Source: Pseudomonas putida (GTDB lineage Bacteria > Pseudomonadota > Gammaproteobacteria > Pseudomonadales > Pseudomonadaceae). From it: a stretch of 64,000 bases of DNA. Of this stretch, positions 37,317 to 45,682 are shown piece after piece; the stretch's first letter is position 1, and each line of letters begins with the position of its first letter. The translations under genes and the position numbers were made by a program. The DNA lies in NCBI GenBank assembly GCA_029953615.1, contig CP124529.1, positions 3,038,501 through 3,102,500 of the forward strand, read 5' to 3'. The notes beneath the pieces are model-generated. The model had not been told where the DNA came from. It saw only the letters and a program-made list of their open reading frames with translations, and made no database searches.

Positions 37317-39250
37317 CTAGGGCAATCCAGCTAACACTTCCTGCGTAAAGACTGCGCTTCGCGGTAAGATCCCGCTCGCTATGACGTTTTCCAGGGTGGT
37401 CGCCGGATCAGCGACAAAGAACGTTAGTACCAGTCCCCGCTGGGCGCGAGTGCAGCAGACGTAAAGCAGTCGCAGCGTTCGGCTCCAAGTATTTTCATCA
37501 CCGCCCAGTGCTCGTGCTCGATCTGCAGCACGGGCCTCAGCACTCGCGAAGACACGCTCGTAGTTGTACGTTCGGTAGTCGCTTTCTTCCTCGTCCATCA
37601 CCACCATCACTCGTTCGAACTGCGCTCCCTTTACACCGTGCTGTGTAGCATAGGGGGAGCCTTCTGAGATGTAGCGCTCATAGGGCCAAAGCTCTTGTGC
37701 AGAGCACTTGAAGAACTTGGCCATTGCCGCGTCCGAGGATGGTCCTTCGGCCGGAACCGCATCAGCAGCCTCGGGCTCCTGAGCAACGTCAGCAACATCC
37801 CTGACAAATCCAAGAACACGCCTATAGCGATCGTCGAACTCGAAAAGGCCCGTGTCACAGAGATGGAGAGCTATGTCACCGATGGTGGTCTCTGCCTCGT
37901 CCAGCATGACGACAAGTCTCGATATAGCAGCGTGCAGTTCTCGCAACACAGCCGCGGCACGCTGGCCGGTAAGTGCCCCTGGCGCCAGACGCGGGCTGAA
38001 CTTTCGGATCAGGTTCATCGCCGCGAACTCGTTGCCAGCCTTCACTGCGGCAACGATCGGTAGCGCAAAACTCAGGAAGGGGCGAACGGGCCAGCCGGTG
38101 CCATCCTGCATCCCCTGCTTCATGCCCTCCGATGTCCTATCGTTCAGCGCCGAATAGATGCCACCGAAGCCGAGCCGGTTCGCGGCCATGCGGTGCACGA
38201 TGACAAGAATCTTGAGCGCGATGTCTGGGGTCGTCCAACCCTCGTCGTTGTTCGTCGCCGCACTCCACGCCCGGACTCTTGCCAGGGCCTCAATTCGGTT
38301 AAGCGTGTTTGGCAGGACGAACATCCGGGCCGAGCCCTCCACTGGCTTGAGATCTCCATCAACCTTTTCGTGTAGCCCTCGGACTTGCTCCATGCCGTCG
38401 CCCTGCGCGCGCACGGCGTTGGCGACATCAAGGATCTGCTTGGCACAGCGAAAATTCTCTGGTTTCGTGATGGCCCGCCAATGGTCCTCAAGCGGGATGT
38501 CCACCCCGCGCCTCTCATGAAGATCGCCTGCATCGGGTCGCCAAAAAAACCGAGACAGAACTTGCGTCGCATCTGGGCTTCCACGTCCTTGAAGGACTTC
38601 ACTACGCTCGGGAACGTGTCCTGACTCTCGTCTATGAACACAAACGGGAAGTTCAGCGCTACGACCCGTCGGAACAGGGGACGATTTTGCAGAAGGAAGT
38701 CAGCGAGCTGAAGGATGTCCTCGTGGCCGAGGATGCCCTTTGCATAGTCGCTGCCCACCCCGTAGTTGAAGGTCTTGACGCCAGCAATAACCTCCAGGTT
38801 GCGGACATAACGCTCCTGGTCAGCCTTGTTCCTGTCGCGTGTAGTCTGCCGAACACGCGAGCTGTAGTTCTTGAACTCTTCTTCCAGCTCGGAAATCCGC
38901 CTGCGTATGTCGTTCTCTAGCCAAACCTTAATGTCCGTCTGAAACGTCTTGGTAATAGACCAGTAGAAGCTGTGGATGGTCGAGACATGGACCAGCGGAT
39001 CGTCGTTAACATCCGCCAAGATTTCTTTGGCGGCGAGGTCGGTATATGTGATGCAGGCAACCTTCTGCTTTTTCGCCCGCATGGTGGCGCCGTGCTCTGA
39101 GATCACCCAGTCCAGCGCCTTGATGAGGGAGGTGGTCTTACCGGAACCTGCGCCGGCGCGGACCACGAACGGCTGTGGGGGTGTCGCAGCAATACACGCG
39201 TAGATCTCGCGGTCGGCGGCAGTGTCTGGGCTATCAACTCGCCTGCTCAT
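37317..39250 (-). pseudogene. gajB: UvrD/Rep-type helicase of a Gabija-like pair, single-base frameshift
   Basis: The 5' part (from 39250) has Walker A GAGSGKTT (33-40), the UvrD motif II FIDESQD and GDPMQAIF. The frame then goes astray at the C4 run 38504-38507 and ends at 38144. The correct continuation, RGAGVDIPLEDHWRAITKPENFRCAKQIL, is found in the neighbouring frame and runs to 37317 with a helicase motif VI (LLYVCCTRAQRGL). Adding one C restores a 644-residue helicase. In Gabija systems GajB is a UvrD-like helicase paired with the OLD nuclease GajA, which is the overlapping upstream gene here. The frameshift may be an assembly error. Confidence 0.75.
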
Positions 39251-41640
39251 GCCGTCTGCTCCGCATCTGCAATGACGGCGACAAAACCGGCTGCAGTCGG
39301 CTCAATTGTCGTGACCTCGGTGGCAACAGCCGCGTCCGCCTCAATCTCGTGCGCCACTTTGGCTTCGAGCCAGGCTAAGCCCTCGGCGATATACGTGGGG
39401 ACCTTCCAGCAGTTGAGCGGACCACTTGCGAGCACCTCCAGCGCAAAGCGAGTCTTGTCGAAGTTCTTGCTGATCACCCTGTCGTGCAACTTCTCAGCCA
39501 GTTCCTCGGGGCTGTTTGGTGCGCGCTTTAGCTTGAGTCCGACCGCCCGGTTAGCCTCAGCCTGACACCACTCGGAGTTCTCAAGACCGAAGGCCTCCTC
39601 AAGCGTGCGGCCGCAAAGCTGCGAGGTCGTAGCACCCACCGTAACCAAAACCTTGGTTTGATAGGCCACCCGAACCTCAGCGCTGGAGCCCTCGGCAAGC
39701 GATAGCGTCTTTTGCTCCGCCGAGACTTCCCATAGTTCGGCGACCGACCGCTTCTTAGGGATCCAGCTGATAAGGGTTTGGTTGGACGTGACGGCACCCT
39801 CCACGTGTGCATGGCAGGTGCTCCCACGCTTCTTGGATTTCTTTTTGCCGCCCGGTGCTGCCTCGTCGTCGTCTTCGGTTTCGAAGGGCTTCAGATCGTC
39901 GTCCTCGTTATCTCCGTCGACGGTGCCGTCAGCTCCTGCGTCTTGCTCGGCGGCATCCTCAGCATCCGGCTTGACCGTTACGCTGTCCAGATCTGTGATG
40001 ACCAGCGTAGTTAGTCCAACGAAGGCGATCAATTCTTGAAACCGATGCGCGAACGCGCCACCGACTTCAAGGATGGTCAGGGCGGAGGAGCGCAGGCGTT
40101 TGGCGGCCGACTCGATCATGGCTGGCAGGAGCAGGCGCTCGACATTGCCCTCCACCAAGATGACCGCATCGGAAAAGAAGAGATCGCAGTGTGTGAGTTT
40201 CAGATACCGCTGCAAGAATTCGCGCGCTGGAGCGTCGGCCGCGCCCGTTTTGAAGAGCGAAAGATTCCTTACCTCGGTGTTATGGGCCAGCTGGTCGCTA
40301 ACACGGCGGAAGTACCTGATGGGAGAGAACCCGCGCTCATATAGGATGTGTGGGGAATGCGTGGTGACAACGAGCTGCGTGTGGAAAAACGTTGCGTGAT
40401 CGTTGGCATCCTCAAGAAGGCGCAAAACGTTCCTGATGAAGACCTGCTGGATCTGCGCGTGCAGATGCGCCTCAGGCTCTTCAATAAAGACCAGATGCAG
40501 TGGCGCCCGTTTGTCTTCCTCGGCTTTCCACTGCTCGTGCAGGTCGAGGAGTTCAACCACCATATAGACTAGGTTCTTGAACCCCAGACCGTTGTAGCTG
40601 TCGGGCAGTTGCGCGGTGACCGCACCAGGAACCACGTAGTGAACCTTGGCATCTTGCCCCAAGACGGTGGTCGGATCCAAGGCCGCCCGAATCACGATCT
40701 CGGGGTTGTTGACGCCTGGATAACCGAGTTTGGCGAGGCGCTTGAGGGTGTCGCTGAAGACTTCCTCCAGGTGGAAGTTCAGTTCTTTCTCCGAGGTATC
40801 GAGCGCTTTGAGCACTACATGGTCGTCACCACGCTTCTCCAGATTACGGTGATAGAAACGGCTCAGACGACGCGACAAGCTCTCAGCGCGGTCGGAGCTG
40901 CCAGCATCCGGGTCATCAAGGTGCCGCTGCGCACGCAGGAAGTCCACCCTCACCAGAGACTTCAGAATGGCCGCGCCACCCGGCTCGTTACCTAGGGGCA
41001 GCGGCTCATAATCGGCCTCCTTAGGCTGATAGCCGACAAATTCGCGCTCATCGAGTACATAGTAGCGGAACGTATATTCCTTGGTCAGCTCCTTGGTGAG
41101 GTACTTCGTCAGACTTTCCGGCCAGGGCTTGTACTCGCCGGGATCCGCCACCACCGCAGCCCCATTTTCCGCAACTTCATTGCGCCTGGTTACCAGTGCG
41201 GTTGCAGCGTTGTTGGCCTTTTCATGCAGTTCATGGAATTTCCGAACGAGCGCATGGGCGTCCCGAGGCTCGAACGCCACCCGAATCCCGACGCACTTGC
41301 CGTCCCACTCCGTGCTCGGAAGAAGCGACATTGCAGTGGCGAGATCGTCTTCTCCGACGCGGAACCAGAGATCCAAAAGAATGGACGGCAACTGCTTGGG
41401 CGCGTCCTCATCGCCTGGAGGCGTCCTGCCTATGGCGTCGATCTCGGCCCACAGCGCTGCGCTGAAGTCGAAGAGTTCGAACTTCTTCGCTTCGCCACGT
41501 AGCATCGAGTACAGGCCTTGTACGGCAGACGTCTTGCCGCTGTTGTTGGCGCCAACGAAGATGGAAATCTCGTCGTCAAGCTCAATGACGACATCTCGCA
41601 GTCGGCGATAGTTCTGCAGCCGATATGCCTGTAGCTTCAT
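39247..41640 (-). CDS. gajA: OLD-family ATPase-TOPRIM nuclease of a Gabija-like system
   Basis: This 797-residue protein has an ABC/SMC-like ATPase: Walker A VGANNSGKTS (29-38) and a Walker B/D-loop region VFIEEPEAHLH with Glu387-Glu388, followed by VVTTHSPHIL. A C-terminal TOPRIM domain follows, with VILVEGNVE (Glu497) and VITDLDS (Asp550, Asp552). Its stop overlaps the UvrD-type gene start by four bases. An OLD protein adjacent to a UvrD helicase defines class 2 OLD, i.e. Gabija (GajAB), which degrades or nicks phage DNA when nucleotides are depleted. The protein is longer than the best-studied GajA, with an acidic low-complexity insert (GTVDGDNEDDDLKPFETEDDDE region, about 575-600). The ATG at 41640 follows GGAAGAGG. 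Confidence 0.8.
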   Translation of the reverse strand: MKLQAYRLQNYRRLRDVVIELDDEISIFVGANNSGKTSAVQGLYSMLRGEAKKFELFDFSAALWAEIDAIGRTPPGDEDAPKQLPSILLDLWFRVGEDDLATAMSLLPSTEWDGKCVGIRVAFEPRDAHALVRKFHELHEKANNAATALVTRRNEVAENGAAVVADPGEYKPWPESLTKYLTKELTKEYTFRYYVLDEREFVGYQPKEADYEPLPLGNEPGGAAILKSLVRVDFLRAQRHLDDPDAGSSDRAESLSRRLSRFYHRNLEKRGDDHVVLKALDTSEKELNFHLEEVFSDTLKRLAKLGYPGVNNPEIVIRAALDPTTVLGQDAKVHYVVPGAVTAQLPDSYNGLGFKNLVYMVVELLDLHEQWKAEEDKRAPLHLVFIEEPEAHLHAQIQQVFIRNVLRLLEDANDHATFFHTQLVVTTHSPHILYERGFSPIRYFRRVSDQLAHNTEVRNLSLFKTGAADAPAREFLQRYLKLTHCDLFFSDAVILVEGNVERLLLPAMIESAAKRLRSSALTILEVGGAFAHRFQELIAFVGLTTLVITDLDSVTVKPDAEDAAEQDAGADGTVDGDNEDDDLKPFETEDDDEAAPGGKKKSKKRGSTCHAHVEGAVTSNQTLISWIPKKRSVAELWEVSAEQKTLSLAEGSSAEVRVAYQTKVLVTVGATTSQLCGRTLEEAFGLENSEWCQAEANRAVGLKLKRAPNSPEELAEKLHDRVISKNFDKTRFALEVLASGPLNCWKVPTYIAEGLAWLEAKVAHEIEADAAVATEVTTIEPTAAGFVAVIADAEQTA

Positions 41641-42578
41641 GATCACCTCTTCCTAAGTGTTGCCGGGACAACTTGGTGCTAAGCACGCAGGCCGGCTGCT
41701 TTCCTTTGAGCGCTCGCGCTTTTTCCCACTTTCTGAATCTAACAGCATCCATGTGTCGATGCCGAAATGAGACTTATATAGCGCACGCCATTCTGACTCA
41801 CCACGCTAAACCTCCAATCAGCACTTCCACGCCGAAGTGCCGACTACCTTACCTACAACATACATGCAACAGAGGGCTGGCTGCACTGATCGCAGCCCTT
41901 CGTATCACTGCGTCGAATGCAAGTGCCTGATCCGCAGCTATCCAAACGGGTGCTCAGATCGAGTGCAATTTCGCACATGCACTCAAACGGCTCTATATGA
42001 AGGAAAGCTATGGGTCGATAGCGGGCCGTCGTGGTTACACCGTTTCCGTTGTTACACTGCTCGAGCAAGTGTCTATATCAGCGTGTAACTCGATTCTTCT
42101 CCTTGAAAATCAAGTGGTTGCGAGATTTTGTTACACTTCTTACATCCGTTACACAGCTTTAGATTTGTAGTTATCCCCATGCCCCCTGTTCGACTGTGCC
42201 TTCAGCGGCAGAGCATGCACTGTCTTTCCGATGCTGGCAGCCGCCGGGGACCCTGAGAGATTAGGCGAGATACGGGACAGGAAACCCGCGCCTTTTTGTT
42301 AGCGGGTGATCTGCCAGCTTAGTGAACTGGTGAATCAGGTGAACCGGAGTGAATTGTGCAGCTTTTTGCACATCTGCCCTCATCCTTACCGTACCGGCAA
42401 GAATCGTTCCTTCACTCATGGCCAGGCAGATTTCAATGATTGAAATTTCAATAACCTGGTGCTCGGTCCGCTAGCGTAGTGGCGCGGGTTTCCGTCCCCG
42501 TGTTCATTGTTTATCCTCAGGGTCCCCCGGGGTCACCCTCTCACCTGCTCTAGCACTATTCTTCGAAGGAACGTATGA
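41641..42578. other. 938-base gene-less region with repeated motifs
   Basis: No gene is convincing in either strand. The region holds five copies of GTTACAC (42034, 42051, 42130 and 42148 direct; 42083 inverted) and a 14-base inverted repeat (CCGGGGACCCTGAG at 42244-42257, complement with one extra C at 42516-42530) that brackets about 260 bases. It lies between the Gabija-like pair and the HNH gene and must contain the promoter of the Gabija-like operon. Confidence 0.5.
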
Positions 42579-43157
42579 ATGCTCACTGGTAATTTGACTA
42601 AAGCCTCGGTGAAAAAGGCTATTGCCATCTACGAACGCGGAGAGCGGCCTTTCAAGTACACCACTCCTCGGGCTTGGTATCTGGAGGCACCTGGTGGGCT
42701 TCTCTACCCTCTCAAGTACATTTACGCACTAGCCATCGGAAAACCTCCTGGCTCTTTCAATACATCGCACCCGCTTAGTGACCTACCGAAGCTCGGATTT
42801 CAGGTGGTTCGCATGCCGAGAGACCTGGCTCAAGACTTCGAGAGGAAGGTGCGAGAATCTCTTAAGAATCCTAAGCAGCGGATGGCTCGTCTAGCCGTTG
42901 CTCCCCGGGTACCCAAACAAAAATTTGTTCAGGTCCGGGTGTTCGAGCGCAATCCAGACGTTGTCGCGGAGGTGCTGTCGAGGGCGAACGGTATCTGTGG
43001 TCTGTGTGGCCGGGAGGCTCCGTTTCTCAGAAGGAAGGATCAGACGCCATACCTAGAGGTGCATCACAAGCAACGGCTGATTGATGGCGGAGACGATACG
43101 GTCGAAAATTCAGTCGCCGCTTGTCCGAACTGTCACAGGAAAGCCCATCACGGATGA
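42579..43157 (+). CDS. HNH endonuclease-type protein
   Basis: This 192-residue protein ends in an HNH nuclease domain: GICGLCGREAPF, then YLEVHHKQRLIDGGDDTVENSVAACPNCHRKAH (landmark). Two CxxC pairs bind zinc and the His-His pair forms the active site. The N-terminal 110 residues (KKAIAIYERGERPFKYTTPRAWYL, landmark) may be a DNA-binding or recognition domain. It resembles McrA-like restriction endonucleases and solitary HNH genes in islands. It is the last island gene before the right attachment-like repeat. The ATG at 42579 follows GAAGGA by eight bases. Confidence 0.75.
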   Translation: MLTGNLTKASVKKAIAIYERGERPFKYTTPRAWYLEAPGGLLYPLKYIYALAIGKPPGSFNTSHPLSDLPKLGFQVVRMPRDLAQDFERKVRESLKNPKQRMARLAVAPRVPKQKFVQVRVFERNPDVVAEVLSRANGICGLCGREAPFLRRKDQTPYLEVHHKQRLIDGGDDTVENSVAACPNCHRKAHHG

Positions 43158-43222
43158 TCGCCCTCTGGCGCGTGCGCTTCTAAAATCAGCCGACCACCTT
43201 CCCATCGCTGGGGTGGATCGAG

Positions 43223-43246
43223 GTTTAGGGATACGTTTAGGGATAC
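43223..43246 (+). repeat. Tandem 12-base repeat near the right island end
   Basis: GTTTAGGGATAC occurs twice in perfect tandem, 60 bases before the attR-like repeat. Integrase arm-type or accessory-protein sites often lie at such positions, which is only an inference here. Confidence 0.6.
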
Positions 43247-43306
43247 GTCTGGCGCATCCTATTCATAAAGATCCAGTATTGCTTGGCTTAAAGGTTCTGT
43301 GTTTGG

Positions 43307-43325
43307 TTCCTGTCTCCGCACCAGA
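43307..43325 (+). other. attR-like copy of the tRNA-Thr 3' end
   Basis: TTCCTGTCTCCGCACCAGA matches the tRNA-Thr end at 28472-28491 apart from one missing G. The two copies delimit a 14.85-kb island. Confidence 0.65.
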
Positions 43326-43702
43326 GTTTGATGGTTTGATTCAGGATTTCCTGCATTCGGCCCGTCCCAAAATGCCTGCCTTGTGCGGACATTTTTGTTT
43401 CTTCCGTTTTCTGCTTTTGGCCGATCAGGCCACCTTCAGTCCGCTTCCCGGCCGAGAGAATAGTCAGCGGTTTTTCACTTCCGGTTGTACGGGTTTCAAG
43501 ATAATGGGTGACTGGCATTTGGCTTTCGCCCCGTGTTTTCGGGGTGTTTGGCGAGATTTTTTAAGATAGTGCTTCAATCGGTCATAGATATTTTCAGATG
43601 GCCGAGCTTTGCATCAGTACCTCCTGCGGCTGATCCCGCCCGCTCATCACACCACCCGCAGACCAGCTGCTTTGCTTCCTCTAACACGACAAGAGAAACG
43701 CT
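43326..43702. other. Gene-less stretch to the right of the island
   Basis: No gene is supported. A weak hairpin CCCCG-TGTTTT-CGGGG lies at 43529-43544. This is probably the chromosomal sequence originally downstream of tRNA-Thr. Confidence 0.4.
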
Positions 43703-44146
43703 ATGACTGATGAAAAACACGATGATCGCCCTGTTTACCAGGCAGCCTGCCATTGTGGAACGGTGCGTTTTTCACTTCGCTTGACCGATGGTGTGCGTAC
43801 AGCGCGCCGGTGCAACTGCTCGCTCTGCCGTATGCGGGGGGCAGTGGCGGTATCAGCCAACCTGGGCGACATCACTGTCACCCAAGGGCATGAGGCGCTC
43901 ACTCTTTATCAGTTCAACACACGTGTTGCAAAACACTACTTCTGCTCGAAATGCGGCATCTACACATTCCACCAGCGCCGCTCCTCACCGGATCAATACG
44001 GGGTCAACGTTGCCTGTATCGAAGGCATGAGCCCATTTGACTTCCCGGAAGTCCCTGTCAGTGAAGGGCGGATTCATCCAAAAGACCGCGTAGGTGGAGG
44101 CTCATTGACTGCTGGATGGCTGCGATATGAAAGCAACCATGATTGA
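43703..44146 (+). CDS. GFA family protein (glutathione-dependent formaldehyde-activating enzyme-like)
   Basis: This 147-residue zinc-binding protein has the GFA family cysteine pattern: CHCGTVRF near residue 17, RRCNCSLCRM near 36 and FCSKCGIYTFHQRR near 80. Family members range from glutathione S-(hydroxymethyl)transferase-like proteins to uncharacterised zinc proteins, and substrate prediction is unreliable. The gene stands alone, with the small secreted-protein gene convergent downstream. Confidence 0.85.
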   Translation: MTDEKHDDRPVYQAACHCGTVRFSLRLTDGVRTARRCNCSLCRMRGAVAVSANLGDITVTQGHEALTLYQFNTRVAKHYFCSKCGIYTFHQRRSSPDQYGVNVACIEGMSPFDFPEVPVSEGRIHPKDRVGGGSLTAGWLRYESNHD

Positions 44147-44434
44147 TACGCCTGGACCCTAGAACTGCTAGGCGAAGCCCTGGTCCAGCACGACGAAATG
44201 CTGAATGCGAACACAACCCGCGCATAAGCTTTCGCTACACGGCGGGTATCCATCAGGCGATCCGGATCATCAGCCGTCTGGCCAGTGAGCAGTGTGGGAA
44301 GGTCGTGGAGCGAAACGGCCAGGCTCCTGAGCGTTAGGCGAGATCATCGATGAATGGCGGACGAGATATCACAGGCCGCTGAAGCGTTGGCATCCCAGGG
44401 GCAGGAACGCCAAGGCTCAGCGCTGCGGACTATT

Positions 44435-44566
44435 TCAATGGCAGTGATGGTCACCGGTCTTGTGATTGGTGTGGCAACCCCTGGCGTCAGTACCGCCACT
44501 ATGCGCAAAAGCGCCTACTGATGAGAACGAAAGGACTGCAGCGATCAACAGCGAAACGATTTTCAT
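44435..44566 (-). CDS. Tiny secreted His/Cys-rich protein (YHYH-like)
   Basis: This 43-residue gene lies in a stretch that otherwise looks empty. AAGGAG sits eight bases before the ATG at 44566. The protein has a signal peptide (MKIVSLLIAAVLSFSSVGAFA) and a 22-residue mature peptide HSGGTDARGCHTNHKTGDHHCH. HSGGTD...GCH...TGD.HCH is the conserved core of small secreted proteins of the YHYH/putative metal-binding type; the C-terminus is shorter than in longer relatives. Four His and two Cys could bind a metal ion. Function unknown. Confidence 0.7.
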   Translation of the reverse strand: MKIVSLLIAAVLSFSSVGAFAHSGGTDARGCHTNHKTGDHHCH

Positions 44567-44747
44567 CAGGCTACTCCTTGCTTGGCTGGGTGATGGCTTA
44601 TTGACATCTCAAGCGTATGGCAAAATGCTTCCGGTTAACAACCAGAGCAGCGCTGGCACAGCGTATAACTGTCAAAACCGAGCGATATCCTTTTGGCCCG
44701 GTTAGGTGTTTTACTTAGTGCTTTAGATTGAGAAGGATCTGATCTAG

Positions 44748-45653
44748 ATGGTGTCGAAGGACAGCTTGAGCGGTTTGATCGCGTTTGTACGTGCGGCTGA
44801 GTCGCAGAGCTTCACCTTGGCGGGGCGTGGTTTGGGTATTTCCTCCTCTGCCGTGGGCAAGAGCGTTAGCCGCCTTGAGGAGCGCCTTGGCGTGCGTTTG
44901 TTCCATCGCAGCACCCGACAGATCAGCCTGACCAGCGAGGGGCTAGACTTCTTCGCCCGTTGCCGCACCCTGCTGCAGCAATTGCAGGACGCCGAGGCGG
45001 CCTTGGCCAACTCCAAGCAGAGGCCCAAGGGCGTGCTACGGGTTAGCCTGCCGGCAGTAGGCTACCGTCTGATTTCCGGAAGCATGCGCGAATTCTACCG
45101 GCGCTATCCCGAAATAGAACTGGACCTGGACTTCAGCGACCGGATGGTCGATGTGGTGGAAGAAGGTTTTGACGCGGTAATCCGTAGCGGTGCGCTGCCG
45201 GACTCGAGCCTGGCCGCCCGCAAGATCTGCACCTTCCGCTTCGTGCTATGCGCGGCACCCGAATACCTGCAGCGCTATGGCGTCGCCCGCACCCTTCAGG
45301 ACCTGAGCAGCTATCGGGGTATCGGCTACAAGCTGCCGTCGAGCGGCAAGCTGCAGCCATGGACGTTGCAGGCGCAGGGCGAGCGGGTTCAAGTGCAGGT
45401 TGAAACGGCGATGGTCATGAACAGTGTCGAGGCGGTGCTGGCGGCCTGCCGAAATGCCATGGGCGTAGCCTACCTTCCCGACTTTGTGATCCAGGAGTAC
45501 ATCGCCAGTAACGAGTTGACTCTGGTAATGCGTGAACTGAGTCTTCCGGGTGACTTCTGGATCGTCTGGTCGCCGACCAGGCTGCTGTCACCCAAAACAC
45601 GCGCTTTCATCGACTTCTTGGGCGAGACTGACCTGATGACCAACGCCAGCTGA
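44748..45653 (+). CDS. LysR-family regulator at the distal end of the biosynthetic cluster
   Basis: This 301-residue regulator has an N-terminal winged helix (LIAFVRAAESQSFTLAGRGLGISSSAVGKSV, landmark) and a periplasmic-binding-like effector domain. It follows GAAGGAT nine bases upstream of the ATG. It converges with the biosynthetic operon, sharing a terminator hairpin with the AMP-ligase gene. It is clearly a paralogue of the LysR protein at 55.9 kb: both have LRVSLP..GYR, YPEIEL..DF.D and FRFVLCAAP. It probably regulates the cluster; its ligand is unknown. Confidence 0.88.
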   Translation: MVSKDSLSGLIAFVRAAESQSFTLAGRGLGISSSAVGKSVSRLEERLGVRLFHRSTRQISLTSEGLDFFARCRTLLQQLQDAEAALANSKQRPKGVLRVSLPAVGYRLISGSMREFYRRYPEIELDLDFSDRMVDVVEEGFDAVIRSGALPDSSLAARKICTFRFVLCAAPEYLQRYGVARTLQDLSSYRGIGYKLPSSGKLQPWTLQAQGERVQVQVETAMVMNSVEAVLAACRNAMGVAYLPDFVIQEYIASNELTLVMRELSLPGDFWIVWSPTRLLSPKTRAFIDFLGETDLMTNAS

Positions 45654-45671
45654 GCAAACCAGCTGGCGTTG
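45641..45671. terminator. Bidirectional terminator-like hairpin
   Basis: CAACGCCAGCT-GAGCAAACC-AGCTGGCGTTG, a perfect 11-base stem between the convergent LysR gene and the biosynthetic operon. It overlaps the LysR stop codon. There is no long T tail. Confidence 0.65.
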
Positions 45672-45682
45672 CATCACGCAGG

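Noticed and set aside
43288..43518. 76-codon minus-strand frame over the attR-like repeat
   Set aside because: No ribosome site or motif; it reads antisense through the tRNA-like repeat.
43081..43569. 162-codon plus-strand frame after the HNH gene
   Set aside because: Starts inside the HNH gene in another frame and crosses the attachment-like repeat; no recognisable domain.
44354..44521. 55-codon plus-strand frame (MADEISQAAEALASQ)
   Set aside because: Antisense to the small secreted-protein gene, which has a much better ribosome site and a signal peptide.
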